Source: Chlorobaculum tepidum TLS
GTDB lineage: Bacteria > Bacteroidota > Chlorobiia > Chlorobiales > Chlorobiaceae
DNA: 64,000 nt
Assembly: GCF_000006985.1 (NCBI RefSeq)
Contig: NC_002932.3
Span: 2,090,947-2,154,946, forward strand
Direction: 5' to 3'
Shown here: piece after piece, positions 40,560 through 52,078 of the stretch
How positions within the stretch are numbered: the first letter of the stretch is position 1
Layout: each line of letters opens with the position of its first letter
Translations under genes and position numbers: made by a program
The notes under the pieces: model-generated
What the model was told of the DNA's origin: nothing
Database searches by the model: none
The model's input: the letters and a program-made list of their open reading frames with translations, nothing else

Positions 40560-42392
40560 TTATCCGAAACTCTTTTCATTCATAAACTTGCTGTCGAGCA
40601 GCAGGTCGAACAGCACCCTGGTGACGACGATCGCCGTAAACAAGCTCGCGGCAGTACCGATCATGAGGGTGACGGCGAATCCCTGAATTGGCCCGACGCC
40701 GTAAATATAGAGCAGAAAGGCTGCGGCAAGCGTCGTGACGTGCGAGTCGAGAATCGATGAAAACGCACGGTTGTAGCCCGCGTCGATAGCCATGCGCAGG
40801 CTCTTGCCGTCGGCAAGCTCCTCGCGGACGCGCTCGTAAATCAGCACGTTGGCGTCAACAGCCATACCCATCGTCAGCACGATACCGGCAATACCGGGTA
40901 AGGTCAGTACGGCGCTGAACCCGGCAAGCACGGCGATGATGACCATAATGTTGAGCACGAGCGCCAGGTCGGCGGCGATACCCGCCTTGTTATAATAAAC
41001 AATCATGAAGATAGCGACCGCCGTGAAACCCCAGATCAGAGAAAAGAGACCAGCCCGGATGTAGTCGGCGCCAAGCGACGGGCCGACGGTGCGCTCTTCG
41101 AGGATTTTCACCGGCGCGGGCAGAGCACCCGCCTTGAGGATAATTTCGAGGTCTTTGGCCTCGTCGAGGCTGCCGATGCCATTGATGACCGAGTTGCCGC
41201 TCGGAATGCGCGACTGCACGACCGGAGCGCTGTAAACCGCGCCGTCGAGCACGATGGCGATCTGCTTGCCAATGTTGGCCCCGGTGATGCGCGCCCACTT
41301 CGACGTCCCCTCGTCGTTCATCGACATGAGCACCTCTGGCTGGTTCTCCTGGGCGCTGAAAGTCGCCTTGGCCTCGGTAATCACGCCGCCGGTCAGTTCG
41401 GGGGTTTTCTGGACGAGATAGATCAGATAGTACTTTTCACCTTTGGCGGTCTGGTCTGGCTTGGCGGCCAGCAAAAGCTGCGTGTCCTGCGGCAGGAGTG
41501 CCTGCACGTCGGGCCGGTTCAGCACCGCCAGTACCTGGTCGTGCGCGTAGGCCGGAGTGAACACCAGGCCATTGGGCATCATGCCGATGACGTCAGAAAG
41601 TTTTTTGGCGCTGGAATTAGCCGCCTTGGGCGAGGCAGCAACCGGTGCGGCGGCCATCGAGGAGTCGGACGGCGCGACAGGCGCGGTGGAAGCCGGAGCG
41701 ACGAGCGGCTGGGAGCTGATGCGCTGAATCGCGCGAAGCAGCATTTCAGGCTCCTTGACCAGTTTGAATTCAAGCTTTGCCGTGCCCATCAGGAGGCGGC
41801 GAACCCTCGCCTCGTCGGTCACGCCCGACAGCTCGATGACGAGCCGCTGCGAACCCTGCGTCTGGATGACCGGCTCGGCCACGCCATACTGGTCGATACG
41901 GTTGCGAATGATCTCCTTCGCCCTGACGAGCGCATCTTTAGCCTCGCCTTTCAGTTTGTTCACGATATCCTGATCGGAGTCGCGCATGTCGTAAAAGTAG
42001 CGGCTGAGGCGAATGTTCTCCTTTTTGAACTCGGCGGCCACCAGATCGACCACGCTGGCATCGGAGGTAGCGGACTCGTTTTTGACGATCTCCATGATGT
42101 GGTTGAAGGTCGCATCCTTGTTCCAGGCCTTCTGCTCGATCAGATCGAGAATATCGACCTCCATCACCAGGTACATACCGCCCCGAAGATCAAGGCCGAG
42201 CTTCAGGCTCTTGTCTTTAGCCTGTTCGATTTCAGCACGATGATCGATAGCGAACTTCAGGCTGTCTTCGGCAGAACGGAAACTCTTGAGTTTTTGTGTC
42301 AGGGCATAGTCACGGTAAGTCGGCCAGATGGACCACACCGATACCAGCGCGACCACGGCAATGAGAATGAGTTTAAAGCGGTTGTTTTTCAT
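40560..42392 (-). CDS. secD: Protein translocase subunit SecD
   Basis: This 610-aa partner of SecF has an N-terminal helix ([25 protein letters not shown]), a large periplasmic domain with [17 protein letters not shown], and a C-terminal six-helix block including [27 protein letters not shown]. Residues about 240-275 form an Ala/Pro/Ser-rich linker ([14 protein letters not shown] and similar) that most SecD proteins lack. The start at 42392 (MKNNRFKL) is chosen over a longer frame. It forms an operon with secF. Confidence 0.96.
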   Translation of the reverse strand: MKNNRFKLILIAVVALVSVWSIWPTYRDYALTQKLKSFRSAEDSLKFAIDHRAEIEQAKDKSLKLGLDLRGGMYLVMEVDILDLIEQKAWNKDATFNHIMEIVKNESATSDASVVDLVAAEFKKENIRLSRYFYDMRDSDQDIVNKLKGEAKDALVRAKEIIRNRIDQYGVAEPVIQTQGSQRLVIELSGVTDEARVRRLLMGTAKLEFKLVKEPEMLLRAIQRISSQPLVAPASTAPVAPSDSSMAAAPVAASPKAANSSAKKLSDVIGMMPNGLVFTPAYAHDQVLAVLNRPDVQALLPQDTQLLLAAKPDQTAKGEKYYLIYLVQKTPELTGGVITEAKATFSAQENQPEVLMSMNDEGTSKWARITGANIGKQIAIVLDGAVYSAPVVQSRIPSGNSVINGIGSLDEAKDLEIILKAGALPAPVKILEERTVGPSLGADYIRAGLFSLIWGFTAVAIFMIVYYNKAGIAADLALVLNIMVIIAVLAGFSAVLTLPGIAGIVLTMGMAVDANVLIYERVREELADGKSLRMAIDAGYNRAFSSILDSHVTTLAAAFLLYIYGVGPIQGFAVTLMIGTAASLFTAIVVTRVLFDLLLDSKFMNEKSFG

Positions 42393-42618
42393 GAAAAAGG
42401 CCGTTACGCTCGTTTGATAAAGAAAAGCCAATATAAAGAACGGGTACTGGATTAACAATCGAGGTTCCGTAGCGTAAAAAGGCTGCAAGCAATCGATCTG
42501 ACCGACAAACTGAGCATCGACAAGCCATTCATTACCCGCCGCGTCTCTGGCGAGAAGTAACAACGCTCTGGCTCAGCTTACCGAGGCAAACAACACATAG
42601 TGAGGACTCTAATACGGC

Positions 42619-43392
42619 CTACAGCGTGAAGCCGATATTCTTCTCCTTCTCCGCAAAGAGTTTGGCGGTGAGGAATTCGCGGTTCATTCGGGCGATGTTG
42701 GCGATAGAGATTTCTTTGGGACATTCGGCCTGGCAGGCATAGGTGTTGCTGCAGTTGCCGAAGCCGAGAGCGTCCATGGCGGCGACCATCTGCTGCACGC
42801 GGCGCGCGGCTTCGATGCGGCCTTGGGGCAAGAGAGCGAGGTGGGAGACTTTTGCGCCGACGAAAAGCATTGGGGAGGCGTTGGAACAGGCGGCGACGCA
42901 GGCTCCGCAGCCGATACATGCGGCAGCGTCAAAGGCGGCGTCGGCGTCGTGCTTGGACACAGGGATGGTGTTGGCGTCAGGAAGGCCACCTGAGTTGATC
43001 GAGATGTAGCCCCCCGCCTGGATGATTTTGTCGAGGGCGCTGCGGTCGACAATCAGGTCTTTGACCACCGGAAACGCACCGCTTCGCCACGGCTCGACGC
43101 AGATCGTCTCCCCGCTCCGGAAGGCGCGCATGTACAACTGGCAGGTGGTGATGCCCTTCAGCGGGCCGTGAGGCCGACCGTTGATGTAGAGGCCACAAGC
43201 GCCACAGATTCCTTCGCGGCAGTCGTGATCAAACGACACCGGGTCTTCACCTTTGGCGATGAGCTGCTGGTTGAGCTGGTCGAGCATTTCGAGAAACGAG
43301 CTGTCGGGCGAAATATCATCGACCTTGTAGCTGACCATCCGGCCTTTGTCGTCGGCGTTTTTCTGCCGCCAGATTTTGAGAGTGAACTTCAT
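42619..43392 (-). CDS. frdB: Fumarate reductase/succinate dehydrogenase iron-sulfur subunit
   Basis: This 257-aa subunit has the 2Fe-2S motif [10 protein letters not shown] near residue 58 with a further Cys in ITTCQLY near 83. [16 protein letters not shown] near 153 and [11 protein letters not shown] near 213 bind the 4Fe-4S and 3Fe-4S centres. It passes electrons between quinol and the flavoprotein. In the reductive TCA cycle the complex works as fumarate reductase. It is the last gene of frdC-frdA-frdB and lies nine bases after frdA. Confidence 0.95.
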   Translation of the reverse strand: MKFTLKIWRQKNADDKGRMVSYKVDDISPDSSFLEMLDQLNQQLIAKGEDPVSFDHDCREGICGACGLYINGRPHGPLKGITTCQLYMRAFRSGETICVEPWRSGAFPVVKDLIVDRSALDKIIQAGGYISINSGGLPDANTIPVSKHDADAAFDAAACIGCGACVAACSNASPMLFVGAKVSHLALLPQGRIEAARRVQQMVAAMDALGFGNCSNTYACQAECPKEISIANIARMNREFLTAKLFAEKEKNIGFTL

Positions 43393-43401
43393 GATCGACG
43401 G

Positions 43402-45342
<1,941 letters not shown>

Positions 45343-45370
45343 TGGCGACAGGTCTCCATGCGGCGCGGCA

Positions 45371-46039
45371 TTAGTTGAACAAAGTGAAGCGCAGCGGAAT
45401 CGCCATAAACCCGCCCGCGATGACGATGGCGTAAACGGTGCTCACCGCCTGGATCGCGGCGGCGTGCCGGGTATGATTTAGCCCAAGCGTTTGAATGGCT
45501 GCCTGAAGCGCGTGGTTCAGGTGAAATCCGAGAAAAACAAAGGCGACCATATAGATCGACGACGAGGTCCGGTCGGAAAAGAGCAGCACCGCGCGGCTGT
45601 AAAAATCGTGCCGCGCGACGCCCGGCGGCGGAGCGACGATGCCGAGCTTGATGAAGTAGAAATCGATGAAATGGAGCCCGAGAAAAATCAGCACGACGAT
45701 GCCGCTGTGCAGCATGTACTTCGAGAAGGGCGAGGTTTCGGAGCGGCTCCGGTGCTGGTAGCGGATCGGGCGCGACATGCGGTTCCGGATGCTGACGATC
45801 ACCCCGAAGGCGATGTGCAGCGCAAAGCCACCGAAGAGCGCAAGCTCGAAAACCCGGATCACCGGATAGCTGCTCATGAAGCCCGCCGCCGCCGAGAAGG
45901 ATTTGCCGCCATCATCGACCAGCAGCAGCATGTTGATGCCGAGATGCACGGCAAGAAAAACAAGCAGAAACAGGCCCGCCAGCGCCATAACGACCTTGCT
46001 GGTGATAGATGAAAATGTTCTCCTGGCGGAACCGTCCAT
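45371..46039 (-). CDS. frdC: Fumarate reductase cytochrome b subunit
   Basis: This 222-aa protein with five transmembrane helices is the membrane anchor of a B-type succinate:quinone oxidoreductase (cytochrome b558 family). The helices hold conserved histidines for two b haems: [38 protein letters not shown] and [13 protein letters not shown]. The start at 46039 (MDGSARRTF) is chosen because upstream codons lack membrane or signal character. It is the first gene of frdCAB. Confidence 0.92.
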   Translation of the reverse strand: MDGSARRTFSSITSKVVMALAGLFLLVFLAVHLGINMLLLVDDGGKSFSAAAGFMSSYPVIRVFELALFGGFALHIAFGVIVSIRNRMSRPIRYQHRSRSETSPFSKYMLHSGIVVLIFLGLHFIDFYFIKLGIVAPPPGVARHDFYSRAVLLFSDRTSSSIYMVAFVFLGFHLNHALQAAIQTLGLNHTRHAAAIQAVSTVYAIVIAGGFMAIPLRFTLFN

Positions 46040-46125
46040 AACTGATAAACCTGAAGTGACAGGGGAAGAGGCCGCGCAACCTGCGAAATTCACAAAAGCT
46101 AACGCGGTCTGGCGGATTTGGCAAG

Positions 46126-46788
46126 TTAAATCGGCTGGTTCGCCGCAAAAGACGCAATGAGGGCGACCGCGCGCACGGGGCAGGCTTCAGCTCCGGCGAT
46201 GGGCAGCGGCAGCACGGAGAGGAAAAATTCGTGACCGCCGAGCCGGTCGAGCGCGGTGAGATTTTCGATCAGCACAAAGCCTGCGCCAAGCAGTCGGCGA
46301 TGAATGGGCAGCTCCTCCGAATCCGGATCGTCAAACGAAGGCGCATCGATGCCGACGCCCTTCAGTCCCAGCCCGGCGAGCCACGCCGCAGCCTCCTCCG
46401 CAAACACCGGATAGCCCCGGTCGTACGCCGCCGTTCCCCAGAATCGGCTCCAGCCGGTATGCAGCAAGAGAAACTCCGCCGACTCGATTGTTGCGCGTTG
46501 GAGCAGCAGTTGATCGAGCGAGAGCGGCTCCGGCTGCGCGTCTCGCAGATCGAGCAGCGCGCCCTTGCCGATGAAATGATCCACCGGCAAGCGATCGAGC
46601 GATACCGCGCCCTCGAAAAGGTGCGCCGGAGCGTCGAGGTGCGTGCCTGTGTGCGAGGAGAGTTGCAGCCACCGCTCGCCAAAGCCGTCGCGCCCGACCG
46701 TGTGGAGATCGGAAAAGTTCGGCGCGGGCGTGCCGGGCCAGAGCGGCATGTCGGCAGTGACCGGGTAGCTGAGATCGACGATGTGCAT
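46126..46788 (-). CDS. Cyclase-family metal hydrolase (kynurenine formamidase-like)
   Basis: This 220-aa protein of the cyclase/KynB superfamily carries the metal-binding motif SSHTGTHLDAPAHLF near residue 45. The start is VDLSYPVTADMPLWPGTPAP, typical of the family. IGIDAPSFDDPDSEELPIHRRLLG corresponds to the second half of the active site. No tryptophan degradation genes are nearby, so a true kynurenine formamidase role is doubtful. The substrate is unknown. It lies upstream of frdC by 86 bases on the same strand. Confidence 0.87.
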   Translation of the reverse strand: MHIVDLSYPVTADMPLWPGTPAPNFSDLHTVGRDGFGERWLQLSSHTGTHLDAPAHLFEGAVSLDRLPVDHFIGKGALLDLRDAQPEPLSLDQLLLQRATIESAEFLLLHTGWSRFWGTAAYDRGYPVFAEEAAAWLAGLGLKGVGIDAPSFDDPDSEELPIHRRLLGAGFVLIENLTALDRLGGHEFFLSVLPLPIAGAEACPVRAVALIASFAANQPI

Positions 46789-46812
46789 GGCAATACGAAC
46801 AGCGCGGATCCG

Positions 46813-47409
46813 TCAGTAGAGCAGCGAATAGCTCACTACTACGGCATTCGAGTTGATACCCCGGTTCGGCTCGCTGGTGCCTGCGTTGGAGAGGTGGCGG
46901 AAACGGTAGCCAACGGTGATGGCGCTTTTCGGGGAGACGGCAACCTGCGCGCCGAGACCGAACTGGTTCAGAAAATTGAAGCCCGCCTTGCCTTGCTCCG
47001 CGCTGTTGATGCTCAGGTACATCGGGCCGGAACCGATTTCACCGACCAGCTTCACCGAGGGCGCGACCGGCTGGAGATAACGGATGAAAACATTGAGGCC
47101 CGTCTCCACGCCCGAGTCGGGTTCAGTGACGGGATTGCAGAACGGTTCGAGCGCGAGCTGAAGCGTGCTCTTGCTCTCCTTCATGCCAAACACGGAGTTC
47201 ATGTTGAACCCGAAGCGCGCAAAAATCGGCACCGCATTATAATCTGCCTCGGAGAACTTCAAATGCCCCCAGGCGTAGCCGGAACCGATGGCGATTTCGT
47301 CGAGATAGACCCCATCATGAGTAGCGGTGGGCGCGGCGTTGAGCTTGCCGGGGATGAAACTGCACACGAACAGAAGAGTGGTGAAGAAACGTAAGAACTT
47401 CTTTTTCAT
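46813..47409 (-). CDS. PagL-like lipid A 3-O-deacylase
   Basis: This 198-aa outer membrane beta-barrel has a signal peptide ending near GKLNA. The C-terminal part carries the PagL active-site signature YRFRHLSNAGTSEPNRGIN (His-Ser, Asn). PagL removes the acyl chain at position 3 of lipid A. The start overlaps the 3' end of the upstream hydrolase gene by four bases, so the two are coupled. Confidence 0.85.
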   Translation of the reverse strand: MKKKFLRFFTTLLFVCSFIPGKLNAAPTATHDGVYLDEIAIGSGYAWGHLKFSEADYNAVPIFARFGFNMNSVFGMKESKSTLQLALEPFCNPVTEPDSGVETGLNVFIRYLQPVAPSVKLVGEIGSGPMYLSINSAEQGKAGFNFLNQFGLGAQVAVSPKSAITVGYRFRHLSNAGTSEPNRGINSNAVVVSYSLLY

Positions 47410-48203
47410 GCTTTTACTGATTGATTGGTTGCAGCGGGAAAACGTTTGGAGACAAAGCTGACAACAGCATCAACGGCAGCCTTGCGTTCACAGTCGCAGA
47501 AAATCTGGTGATCGGTTTTGTCGAACCAGACGATGGACTTTGCCTCCGGCGGCGTTGCGATTGCGCGCGTCAGAATTTCGGCGCTCTCGGGCAGCACGAC
47601 GCTTTCGTGGCGGGCTTGCAGAATCAGCGCGGGAACGCGGACGCGACCGGTAATCCGCATTGTCTCTTCCAGCAGCTCGAACATCGAGAGAATCGTTTTG
47701 GTCGGTGCCCAGTCATACTGTTTTGGAATAATGGCGCTGCCGGGGTCGGCAAATCTGGCCTCCATATCCCAGCGATCGACAACATGGCTGACGAGCGGCG
47801 CGAGGAAGTGGAGCGGGCGTCCGGGGCCGAGCGGCGAGGTCAGCCTGACCGGCGGCGTGGCGAGAATGACCGAATCGACCAGCTCCGGACGGCGCGCGGC
47901 AAGTTGCAGCGCAAGCAGCGCACCCATGCTGTGCCCGATCACCACCGCCTTGCCGCCGGTGCCGGTCAGCGTTTCGAACGCGTTCTCGGCATCATCGAGC
48001 CACTCTCTCCAGGTCACGCCGCGCAGCTCGTCCGGCGAAGCCGCGCCATGACCGCGCAACAGCGGCGTGGCCATCTTGAGATCAAACCGGCCAAGCGGGC
48101 CGAACAGCGCCCTGACGCTCTCAAGATTGGCCGTAAACCCGTGAAGGATCAGGACGCCAGTCAAAAGCCTCTCCGGCTGCCCGTTTGTCACCCGATTCGT
48201 CAT
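47406..48203 (-). CDS. Alpha/beta hydrolase (carboxylesterase/lipase type)
   Basis: This 265-aa cytoplasmic-looking alpha/beta hydrolase has GVLILHGFTANLESV with the oxyanion HG and the nucleophile elbow VIGHSMGALLALQLAARRP (Ser near residue 94). A catalytic Asp/His pair is expected in LILQARHESVV and WFDKTDHQIFCDCE. It resembles monoacylglycerol lipase/carboxylesterase Est30 proteins. It overlaps the PagL-like gene (ATGA). Together they may handle acyl groups from membrane lipids, which is a guess. Confidence 0.88.
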   Translation of the reverse strand: MTNRVTNGQPERLLTGVLILHGFTANLESVRALFGPLGRFDLKMATPLLRGHGAASPDELRGVTWREWLDDAENAFETLTGTGGKAVVIGHSMGALLALQLAARRPELVDSVILATPPVRLTSPLGPGRPLHFLAPLVSHVVDRWDMEARFADPGSAIIPKQYDWAPTKTILSMFELLEETMRITGRVRVPALILQARHESVVLPESAEILTRAIATPPEAKSIVWFDKTDHQIFCDCERKAAVDAVVSFVSKRFPAATNQSVKA

Positions 48204-48392
48204 TCGGCAAAATTGTAGCTCACTGCGTAACGATATGCTGCAAAAGCATTTGCAGACACACGGCAGAAAATTCTTAACTTGAAATATAACAAGGGCTTCA
48301 GGAATATTCTTCCGAAATGGCTATTTTTTGCCTGAAAGAATAGCGATACCATGTCGATATGCAGCCCCCGATCATCGCAGACAGACAAAACG

Positions 48393-48902
48393 ATGAAGAC
48401 GCAAAAAAGGATTGGCGCCCTTCTGCTCATGACACTTCTGTCGCTTCAGGCCTGTTCAACCTACCGGAGCACCACCACGCCCCCCGCGCAGCGAATATCC
48501 CCCGAAGAGGCTTACCGGCTCGGCAAGCTTAAGAACAAACCCTATCTCATCGACGGGCGGCTCTACGTGCCCATGAGCTTCGACCAGGTTTACGGCTACG
48601 AGGAGACCGGCCTGGCCTCGTGGTACGGCAAAGAGACGCTCGACCAGCATAACGGCCAACCCACCGCCTACGGAGAAATTTTTGATCCCGATCTACCCAG
48701 TGCTGCGCACAAATACCTGCCGTTGCCGATGATCGTGCGGGTCACCAACCTCGAAAACAACACATCGATCATCGTACGGGTCAACGACCGCGGCCCCTTC
48801 GTCGATGGCCGCGTCATCGACCTGAGCGCCGCAGCCGCAAAAGCGCTGGGATTCTACGGCAAAGGTACGGCCAGAGTCAAGATCGAGTCGGTCTATCGGT
48901 AA
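48393..48902 (+). CDS. rlpA: RlpA-like septal lipoprotein (DPBB domain)
   Basis: This 169-aa lipoprotein has a lipobox LQAC near residue 21. The double-psi beta-barrel runs ETGLASWYGKETLDQHNGQPTAYGEIFDP, then LPLPMIVRVTNLENNTSIIVRVNDRGPFVDGRVIDLS. Conserved acidic residues of RlpA lytic transglycosylases are present (ASWYG and NDRGPF). There is no C-terminal SPOR domain, unlike the enterobacterial and Pseudomonas forms. The ATG at 48393 is chosen by the signal peptide. Confidence 0.9.
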   Translation: MKTQKRIGALLLMTLLSLQACSTYRSTTTPPAQRISPEEAYRLGKLKNKPYLIDGRLYVPMSFDQVYGYEETGLASWYGKETLDQHNGQPTAYGEIFDPDLPSAAHKYLPLPMIVRVTNLENNTSIIVRVNDRGPFVDGRVIDLSAAAAKALGFYGKGTARVKIESVYR

Positions 48903-48908
48903 AGCACA

Positions 48909-49613
48909 CTATTGCCCGCTGCATTTCTTGTACTTCTTGCCGCTGCCGCACGGGCAGAGGTCGTTTCTGCCGGGCGCTTCAGCTTTGGGCTGTTTTTCGT
49001 CCGGCTTTTTCCGACGGTGGCCGGGCCGCCAGAAATCCCTGATTTCAAGCACCGCTTCCGGGATCAGTTTCCACAGTTCGTACTCTTTCTCCTCGTCCAG
49101 GTTGAGCTTTTCGCGCAACAGGCCGGAAGCCGCGGAGATGGCGAAAACCGTCTTGGCCCCCTTTTCATCTTTCAGCAGGGATTTCCATGAATCTTGGTTC
49201 ATATTTATTCCCTCGATGAATCCACAGCACCAAAGCCGGGCCGCTTTACGCTGATCTTCATCGCTGTCAAAGGTCGTCAGATTTGGCAGCGGCGCATAAT
49301 CCTCAGGACTCTCTTCAAACTGGTGCGAGAGCGCATTCATCATCTGCATGATAAGTCCGATGATTCGTTTCGCCTGCTCGTCGGACTCAAAAACAGGAGC
49401 CTCATCGACGACAGCCGAACTCCAGACATGCGGCAGCCACTGACTCGGCATGATCGGCTCTGGCCCGATAATCAGGGCGGTCATGAAGCCGTCGAGCGCA
49501 TCGAGATTCATCGGATGTTTCAGCCCGGATTCGTGAAGCAGAAAATCCTCCAGCTCTTCGTACTCCTGCGGGGTCAGTTCGATGTTCGATTTGTAGTGAA
49601 CGTTGTCAGACAT
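48909..49613 (-). CDS. YecA/UPF0149 family protein with SEC-C zinc motif
   Basis: This 234-aa protein has an N-terminal UPF0149 helical domain (LTPQEYEELEDFLLHE, LDGFMTALIIGPEPIMPSQWLP). It is separated by a basic linker (RPGHRRKKPDEKQPK) from the C-terminal SEC-C motif NDLCPCGSGKKYKKCSGQ, a zinc-binding module like that of SecA. Such proteins bind ribosomes or SecY/SecA-related partners; the role is not settled. The gene is convergent with rlpA, with six bases between them. Confidence 0.9.
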   Translation of the reverse strand: MSDNVHYKSNIELTPQEYEELEDFLLHESGLKHPMNLDALDGFMTALIIGPEPIMPSQWLPHVWSSAVVDEAPVFESDEQAKRIIGLIMQMMNALSHQFEESPEDYAPLPNLTTFDSDEDQRKAARLWCCGFIEGINMNQDSWKSLLKDEKGAKTVFAISAASGLLREKLNLDEEKEYELWKLIPEAVLEIRDFWRPGHRRKKPDEKQPKAEAPGRNDLCPCGSGKKYKKCSGQ

Positions 49614-49639
49614 AATATGATCTGATGAATGTTGTCGAT

Positions 49640-50060
49640 TTATGACGCAGGGCCGCTGGCCATGAATGCGTCGTGGAACCTTGCGCTGCCCTGTGGGACC
49701 TGACCGCCGAAAGAGAGCACGAAAAAAAACTCCAGCGGTACGCCTTCGTGCCCCAGCCCATCCGGATTCTCGAAGCCGAATTGGCGGTAGTACTCCGGAT
49801 GGCCAACCAGGCAGCAGCCGATCGCCCCGAGCGCTTTTAGCCAGGCGAGGCCGTCCCGGATCAGTACACCACCGATGCCCTGCCGCTGAAACTCCGGCAG
49901 CACCGACAGCAACCCGAGTCCGAACCCCCCAAACGACCCGTCAGACATGGTCACCGGCGAGAAGGCGATATGACCGACCACCCGTCCGCCCAACGCCGCC
50001 ACGAGAGAGATCGTCAGCGCTCCGGCGGCTCGCAGCGCCTCGATGATGAACGGTTTGTCC
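49640..50060 (-). pseudogene. GNAT N-acetyltransferase, 5'-truncated
   Basis: The core of a GNAT acetyltransferase of the YhbS type is intact: VVGHIAFSPVTM, the acetyl-CoA motif LSVLPEFQRQGIGGVLIRDGL, and CCLVGHPEYYRQFGFENPDGLG. The N-terminal strand and helix (about 25 residues, normally with MxIRPE..D) are missing. Native sequence begins near KPFIIEALRAAGALT. The frame stays open to about 50125, but with an unrelated Arg/Pro-rich leader (RPRPAGLAGQ). It ends where the CsgG remnant begins on the other strand. Confidence 0.75.
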
Positions 50061-50144
50061 TTTAATATACCAATATCTCCCGTTTGTCCGGCAAGACCCG
50101 CAGGCCGGGGCCGGGAGTTTACCAATCACTCCACGACGGCATGA

Positions 50145-50694
50145 TGGGGCAGCGGAGTCGGCACCGACCTGCAAGACATGCTCATTTCAGAACTTGCATC
50201 GACCAACAGTTTCCGCGTGCTTGAACGCAAAGAGCTCGATACCGTACTCGATGAACAGGATCTCGGGAGGTCTGGCAGGATCGATCCGAGAACGAGAGCG
50301 AAAGTGGGCAAGATCACCGGCGCGAAGTACCTGGTTGTGGCGACATCTCTTTTAGGGAATCAGCCTTGGTGGACGGCAGGACACGGCCTGCATGGCGGTC
50401 GATCTGAAGGTGATCGATGTGGACTCCGGTGAGATTTGTGAGGCCCGGAGGGTCGAGGCGACCTCGAAATCGAGCGGCCTCAGCGTGGGCGTGTATCGCA
50501 GCGGCTTGAGTGGTCACCTCAGCGAGTACAAGAACACTCAGGTCGGAAAAGCGATCCGCGCCTGCATCATCGAAATTGCCGATTATCTGCAATGCTCGCT
50601 CGTAGAAGGCAAGGACGGCGGCTGCATGGATGAGTACAACCAGAAAGAGAGGAATCGCCGCGAGAAGACCAGAAACGCCATCAAGCTCGATTGA
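50145..50694 (+). pseudogene. CsgG-family protein remnant
   Basis: This is the C-terminal half of a CsgG/curli-assembly-type lipoprotein family gene, broken in several places. The frame from 50145 gives GVGTDLQDMLISELAST, FRVLERKELDTVLDEQDLG, then SGRIDPRTRAKVGKITGAKYLVVAT. About 20 residues are deleted near 50343, the frame shifts, and the next frame (from about 50380) gives GGRQDTACMAVDLKVIDVDSG to the natural end, REKTRNAIKLD. The N-terminal half with the signal peptide is missing. It cannot make a functional pore or periplasmic protein. Confidence 0.8.
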
Positions 50695-50724
50695 TCAATC
50701 CGATCGACTCGCCTGAATTCAGAC

Positions 50725-50764
50725 ACGCCTCTGCACAGTTTTCTGGATGCGCAGGCGTTTTTTT
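50725..50764 (+). terminator. Terminator after the CsgG remnant
   Basis: ACGCCT (50725-50730) and AGGCGT (50753-50758) form a stem extended imperfectly inward (CTGC/GCGC), followed by seven T. It probably served the original csgG-like gene. Confidence 0.6.
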
Positions 50765-51077
50765 GATGCAAGAGTCGTTGAACCGGTTTGGCTTCTGAAT
50801 CCTGACTGAAAATGAAAATAGCGGAAGGATAGCGGAAGCGAACACATCTCATTATCCCTTTTTCTCCGGGGCCGCCTCGGTTTCACTTCCGAGACAGCTT
50901 CAAAATGACACGCCGCCGATAAACCCATAAAAATGGCAGCCGCAAACGATGCGCCTCTGAATGGAATTCCATCATAACGCAAAATAATTCAGAATTTCTG
51001 GTTGATGCGGTCTGTGCATGGATGGATGCAGGGGATATGCGAGGGATTTTGCATCTTCAGAAAAAAGCGGCCTGAAG
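50765..51077. other. Intergenic region upstream of the bat genes
   Basis: About 310 bases without a gene. The region probably holds the bat promoter, but no convincing -35/-10 pair could be fixed. No repeat or RNA gene was seen. Confidence 0.4.
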
Positions 51078-52076
51078 ATGAATTCTTTATTCACCATTGT
51101 CAGTGGCATTCGGTTCGATGAGCCTTGGTGGCTTCTGTTGCTACCGCTGACGATTGCCGGCTCGGCTGTTTACCGGTTGTTCTGGCGGAAGAACCGGCAG
51201 GGCGTGTTGTTTCCCTCGGTTTCCGAGCTACGCAGCTCAGGGTTTGCCGCGCTGTCACTCTTCTCGAAATTTCCCGAATGGCTGCACTGGCTGGTACTGG
51301 TGCTGATCGTACTGGCACTCTCCGGGCCAAGTGCGCCGTTTCCACCCTCCTCGCGCGACACCGTCGGAATCGACATTATGATTGCGCTTGACGTTTCGGA
51401 CTCGATGAACACGCCCGATTTCGGAGGTAAAAGCCGCTTCGCAGGTGCACGCACAGCGGCGATGCGCTTCATCGACAACCGCCCGGCAGACCGTATCGGA
51501 CTGGTGGTGTTCAGCGGCGGAAGCTTTACGCGCTGCCCGCTGACGCTCGACCACGAAGTGCTTGGACGATTGGCAGAAACCGTTGCACCAGGCTTTTTCG
51601 ATGAGCCAGGCACAGCGATTGGCACGGCAATCCTGACTGCGACCAATCGTCTCAAAGCTTCATCATCAAAAGAGAAAGCTCTCGTGCTGATCACCGATGG
51701 TGAAAACAACGCCGGAGAGGTCACTCCGGAGACAGCGGCCCGGCTTGCGGCCAACTATGGAATCAGAATCTATACGGTTTTTGCAGGCAAAGAGGCTCGT
51801 GCATTCGAGAACACCAGCAATACAGCCTTGAACAGGAAAGGGCGAAGCGAGCTGGAAACCGTAGCCCGCATCAGCGGAGGACGCATGTTCAGCGCCGGAG
51901 ACGTTTTCGGATTGATGAAAAGCTTCCGGGATATTGACCGCCTCGAAAAAACACGCCTGAAAGGCAGAATGCCGAGCCGTACCATGGCGCTGTATCCGTG
52001 GCTACTTTTGTCGGCGGTGTGCCTGCTGCTTGCAGAACAGGCTCTTTCGGCAACCCGTTTTATCAGGATTCCCTGA
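51078..52076 (+). CDS. BatA-like von Willebrand factor A membrane protein
   Basis: This 332-aa protein has two N-terminal hydrophobic helices (DEPWWLLLLPLTIAGSAVYRLFW and LHWLVLVLIVLALSG), a VWA domain with the MIDAS motif IMIALDVSDSMNTPDF, and a C-terminal membrane helix (ALYPWLLLSAVCLLLAEQAL). This is the layout of BatA/aerotolerance proteins. The usual MoxR ATPase and DUF58 protein of a bat operon are not adjacent. The start at 51078 avoids a longer low-quality frame. The next VWA gene starts two bases after the stop. Confidence 0.88.
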   Translation: MNSLFTIVSGIRFDEPWWLLLLPLTIAGSAVYRLFWRKNRQGVLFPSVSELRSSGFAALSLFSKFPEWLHWLVLVLIVLALSGPSAPFPPSSRDTVGIDIMIALDVSDSMNTPDFGGKSRFAGARTAAMRFIDNRPADRIGLVVFSGGSFTRCPLTLDHEVLGRLAETVAPGFFDEPGTAIGTAILTATNRLKASSSKEKALVLITDGENNAGEVTPETAARLAANYGIRIYTVFAGKEARAFENTSNTALNRKGRSELETVARISGGRMFSAGDVFGLMKSFRDIDRLEKTRLKGRMPSRTMALYPWLLLSAVCLLLAEQALSATRFIRIP

Positions 52077-52078
52077 CT

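Noticed and set aside
46126..46788. Kynurenine formamidase of a tryptophan degradation pathway
   Set aside because: Only the superfamily motif is present and no kynurenine pathway gene is nearby, so the specific enzyme name is not supported.
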